Positions 61,686 through 64,000 of a stretch of 64,000 nt of DNA are shown piece by piece (position 1 is the first letter of the stretch; every line of letters begins with the position of its first letter). This DNA comes from Staphylococcus massiliensis CCUG 55927 (GTDB lineage Bacteria > Bacillota > Bacilli > Staphylococcales > Staphylococcaceae). Below the pieces are notes generated by a model that was not told where the DNA came from, made no database searches, and saw nothing but the letters and a program-made list of their open reading frames with translations. Both the position numbers and the translations under genes were made by a program. The stretch is from assembly GCF_000298075.1 (NCBI RefSeq), contig NZ_JH815593.1, positions 603,674 through 667,673 on the forward strand, written 5' to 3'.

Positions 61686-61715
61686 GGTATTATTATCAAA
61701 AAGGAGTGACATGTC

Positions 61716-62045
61716 ATGAATTTCCAAGATTATCATAACGAGGCACGACGTACGATGGATGAGACAAGTACGCAAAGTGAGCAGTTGCTTAATAGTGGTT
61801 TAGGCTTAACGGGTGAAGCTGGCGAGGTCGCTGATATGATTAAGAAGCACCACTTTCACGGTCACCCTTTAGTTCGTGATGCTATCGCAAAGGAACTCGG
61901 TGATATCATGTGGTACATTGCATATTGTGCTGAAGCGCTTGATTTATCTATGGAGGATATTGCGAAGATGAATATTGCTAAGCTTAAGAAACGCTATCCG
62001 AATGGGTTTACGCAGCATGATTCAATTCACCGCACTGATGACTAA
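61716..62045 (+). CDS. MazG-like nucleotide pyrophosphohydrolase
   Basis: A 109-aa all-alpha NTP pyrophosphohydrolase of the MazG-like group. The metal-binding acidic pattern is present: GLTGEAGEVADMIKK (about 29-43) gives E-x2-E, and KELGDIMWYIAYCAEAL (about 59-75) gives E-x2-D. Such enzymes hydrolyse non-canonical or excess nucleoside triphosphates; the substrate here is unknown, and members also occur in phages. ATG at 61716 has AAGGAG nine bases before it. It is transcribed divergently from sucC and ends at a bidirectional terminator. Confidence 0.9.
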   Translation: MNFQDYHNEARRTMDETSTQSEQLLNSGLGLTGEAGEVADMIKKHHFHGHPLVRDAIAKELGDIMWYIAYCAEALDLSMEDIAKMNIAKLKKRYPNGFTQHDSIHRTDD

Positions 62046-62074
62046 ATATTTCTCTCAACTCGCTCTAATTTAAA

Positions 62075-62112
62075 AGCCACACCTCAACCTAATTTGGGAT
62101 GAGTGTGTGGCC
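62075..62112. terminator. Bidirectional terminator between convergent genes
   Basis: Long stem GCCACAC..CTCAACC / GGATGAG..GTGTGGC with a short loop and flanking A/T runs. It serves the plus-strand MazG-like gene and the minus-strand gene that ends at 62134. Confidence 0.85.
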
Positions 62113-62133
62113 TTATTACCTTATACGCATGAA

Positions 62134-62658
62134 CTAACTATGTGAAACTTGGTTAAGCATATGTGTGTACGCACTAATGATATCGATACCAACGAGAGCT
62201 TCGTATTCAATGTTAACTTGAGCGTCGAAACAAGATCTTTCTAGGTCGAACAATTCGACATCGACACTTTCATCTTTAACATCGATGACCTTTGCATGAA
62301 GTAAATTTTCTTCATTTATTGCTACGAAAGTTGCTATAAGTTGATGTTCCTGAATGTAAGAACATGCTTCTTTAAAGTTATCTACAACAGGGCGTAATTC
62401 TGAAAGGTTGTAAACGTCGTAGGTACGATTAGATTTATTAAATTGAATGATTTCTTCGTACAATTTAAGGTACGGCGTTTGAGATCGATACGATTTTATC
62501 TCTTGCTTTGATCTAATTTGATAACTGTCGAAAGTACCTAACTCAGATATTGTTTCAAGCACCGCGTACTCATTATTATCATAAATTTGATAACCTACCG
62601 TAAAACTATCACTAAATGCTGCCGGCTTCGCGTAAATTTCTACGAGTTCTTTAGTCAT
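62134..62658 (-). CDS. Hypothetical protein (174 aa)
   Basis: I do not recognise this protein. It is soluble, acidic, with mixed strands and helices and no clear motif or membrane segment. I chose the ATG at 62658, four bases after GAGGTGA; an upstream in-frame start (62706) has no ribosome site. It lies between rnhB and the MazG-like gene, convergent with the latter. I recall no S. aureus gene of known function here. Confidence 0.8.
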   Translation of the reverse strand: MTKELVEIYAKPAAFSDSFTVGYQIYDNNEYAVLETISELGTFDSYQIRSKQEIKSYRSQTPYLKLYEEIIQFNKSNRTYDVYNLSELRPVVDNFKEACSYIQEHQLIATFVAINEENLLHAKVIDVKDESVDVELFDLERSCFDAQVNIEYEALVGIDIISAYTHMLNQVSHS

Positions 62659-62837
62659 ACAATCACCTCGTCTATTAAGGTGATATGCATGGCAACTTTT
62701 AAACAAGGAATCGTGATGTAATCAGTCATAAGATGCACCTCTTTAAGTTGATATTAGTATTTTACACATAAATATACCTTATATTCTGTTTTTTTCAATC
62801 TTTTTATACCAAATTGAACTATTTGGGTGATCGCCAG

Positions 62838-63620
62838 CTAAAATAATCGATTGATCATACTTTTAATCGGTTCAAACGTCTTTCGATGTTCAGGCGTAAC
62901 CCCTAGCTTATCAAGTCCTTCTAAATGCGCTTTTGTTCCGTAGCCTACGTTTTTCTCAAAGGCATAGCCTGGATATTTCGAAGCAAGCGCTACCATATAA
63001 TTGTCTCGATATGTTTTTGCAACGACACTGGCTGCTGCTATGGAAACACTTTTAGCATCCCCTTTTACAATTGAAGTTTGAGGGATATCTATAGGAAGTT
63101 CCATCGCGTCAACTAGTAAATACGTCGGTTGAACGTTTAATCCTTCGATCGCACGTTTCATCGCTAGTTGCGTTGCCACGTAAATATTGAGTTGATCAAT
63201 CTCTTCAACTGTCGCAACGCCAATACCTACTGACTTAGCTTGGTTGTGAATCGCTTCGTTTAACTCTAAGCGCTTTTTTAAAGAAAGCTTTTTAGAATCA
63301 TCGATACCAATATATTGATGCCCCGCTTCAAGTATCACTGCTGATGCTACAACTGGACCAGCAAGCGGTCCACGTCCTACTTCATCGATGCCACAGATTA
63401 ATGCTTCTGGTTGCTTCTTTAATATCTCATTTTCATAATGTGTCATTGCTTCATACTTATCTTGAAGCGCTTGGGCCTTTTCAAGTGAAGAGATTCTACG
63501 CTTAATCGCTTGTTGCACACCCTTACGTTCATCATTGTAAAAGCCCTGGCGTTTTATGACCTCAATTGAATGTATATCCTGTAATTGTGCCTTGATCGCT
63601 TTAATCGTTAATTGAGACAT
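62838..63620 (-). CDS. rnhB: Ribonuclease HII
   Basis: A 260-aa enzyme that nicks RNA-DNA hybrids and removes misincorporated ribonucleotides. The active-site signature [16 protein letters not shown] (about 76-91) gives Asp and Glu; DDSKKLS and [12 protein letters not shown] hold the other acidic residues. The N-terminal 70-residue extension is normal in Firmicute RNase HII. ATG at 63620, three bases after the rbgA stop; the ribosome site (GAGG, 11 bases upstream) is weak, so coupling to rbgA is likely. Confidence 0.95.
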   Translation of the reverse strand: MSQLTIKAIKAQLQDIHSIEVIKRQGFYNDERKGVQQAIKRRISSLEKAQALQDKYEAMTHYENEILKKQPEALICGIDEVGRGPLAGPVVASAVILEAGHQYIGIDDSKKLSLKKRLELNEAIHNQAKSVGIGVATVEEIDQLNIYVATQLAMKRAIEGLNVQPTYLLVDAMELPIDIPQTSIVKGDAKSVSIAAASVVAKTYRDNYMVALASKYPGYAFEKNVGYGTKAHLEGLDKLGVTPEHRKTFEPIKSMINRLF

Positions 63621-63623
63621 GAA

Positions 63624-64000
63624 TTACGGTGCCTCAACCATTTCTTTATAGATATCAAAGCAATAATTACCTACTTTACCATTTCTGATATTATAAATAA
63701 TCGCATCGATAACCGCTTCATAATCAACTTCATTACCCTTTTGAAGCATACCACGACGACGTCCAATTGCATCAAACCACTCGAGTACGCCTGCATCTTC
63801 GTCCACTTCAATATTAAAATGGTTCAGAAGTGTCTCTTTATCGTGTTCAATTAAGAAGTTAAGACCGTATATCGCTACATCGTCTAAATGAACAATGCTA
63901 TCTTTAATCGCACCTGTGATGCTTAGTTTCTTACCAATTGTTTGGTCTTCGAATTTAGGCCATAGAATACCTGGTGTATCTAAAAGTTGTAAGGCATTAC
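63624..64000 (-). CDS. rbgA: RbgA (YlqF), ribosome-assembly GTPase, C-terminal 125 residues
   Basis: C-terminal part of the 50S-assembly GTPase, which runs past the right edge of the window. The visible part begins within the G domain ([13 protein letters not shown], the G3 region) and continues into the helical C-terminal domain ([20 protein letters not shown]). Its N-terminal G4-G5-G1 motifs, permuted in this family, lie outside. Position upstream of rnhB is as in B. subtilis and S. aureus. Confidence 0.93.
   Translation of the reverse strand, partial: NALQLLDTPGILWPKFEDQTIGKKLSITGAIKDSIVHLDDVAIYGLNFLIEHDKETLLNHFNIEVDEDAGVLEWFDAIGRRRGMLQKGNEVDYEAVIDAIIYNIRNGKVGNYCFDIYKEMVEAP

Noticed and set aside
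1-64000. tRNA or rRNA genes, prophage, complete insertion sequences or antiviral defence genes
   Set aside because: I looked for transposase, integrase, restriction, toxin-antitoxin and tRNA-like signals and saw none; the only recombinase is the housekeeping XerC.

Overview
The window is 64 kb of low-GC (by eye upper-30s percent G+C) Firmicute chromosome. Gene order and protein sequences point to a staphylococcus or close relative. CodY, PyrH (240 aa), Frr (184 aa), TrmFO (435 aa), PolC (1438 aa) and SpoIIIE (788 aa) all read as near-relatives of the S. aureus proteins, but they are too diverged for S. aureus itself. A non-aureus Staphylococcus is my best guess (possibly the hyicus-intermedius group); Macrococcus is not excluded. 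I see no rRNA, tRNA, CRISPR array, prophage or complete insertion sequence. All but two genes lie on the minus strand, so the natural reading direction is from 64000 down to 1.

Layout in reading direction (high to low coordinates): rbgA (partial) and rnhB; a small inserted group (a hypothetical gene and a plus-strand MazG-like gene); sucC-sucD behind a promoter with a probable CcpA site; dprA, topA, trmFO; the codY operon (xerC-hslV-hslU-codY); rpsB-tsf; pyrH-frr; the envelope group uppS-cdsA-dxr-rseP-proS; polC; the rimP-nusA-ylxR-ylxQ-infB operon with a terminator hairpin in its leader; a small unknown gene; rbfA-truB-ribF; rpsO; pnp; rnjB; spoIIIE-ymfC-ymfF-ymfH-ymfI-ymfK-ymfM-pgsA; cinA; recA with LexA-like boxes; rny; two convergent unknown genes; ymdB; korA-korB; a thiamine-binding-type small protein; miaB-ricA-thiW; mutS-mutL (partial).

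The genes form a housekeeping information-processing block: translation (rpsB, tsf, frr, infB, rpsO, proS, rimP, rbfA, rbgA), RNA decay (rny, rnjB, pnp, ricA), replication and repair (polC, recA, mutSL, rnhB, topA, dprA, xerC, spoIIIE), tRNA modification (miaB, truB, trmFO), lipid and isoprenoid synthesis (pgsA, cdsA, uppS, dxr), and central metabolism with global control (sucCD, korAB, codY).

I found no convincing new multi-gene system. The items most worth a second look are two copies of a palindromic intergenic element with shared ends but different interiors (3355-3448 and 41287-41450), a promoter-terminator-RBS arrangement ahead of rimP-nusA, a pair of unknown convergent genes between rny and ymdB, a long acidic tail on NusA, a CinA whose C-terminal deamidase motif has been replaced, and heavy use of TTG start codons (about eleven of some fifty genes).
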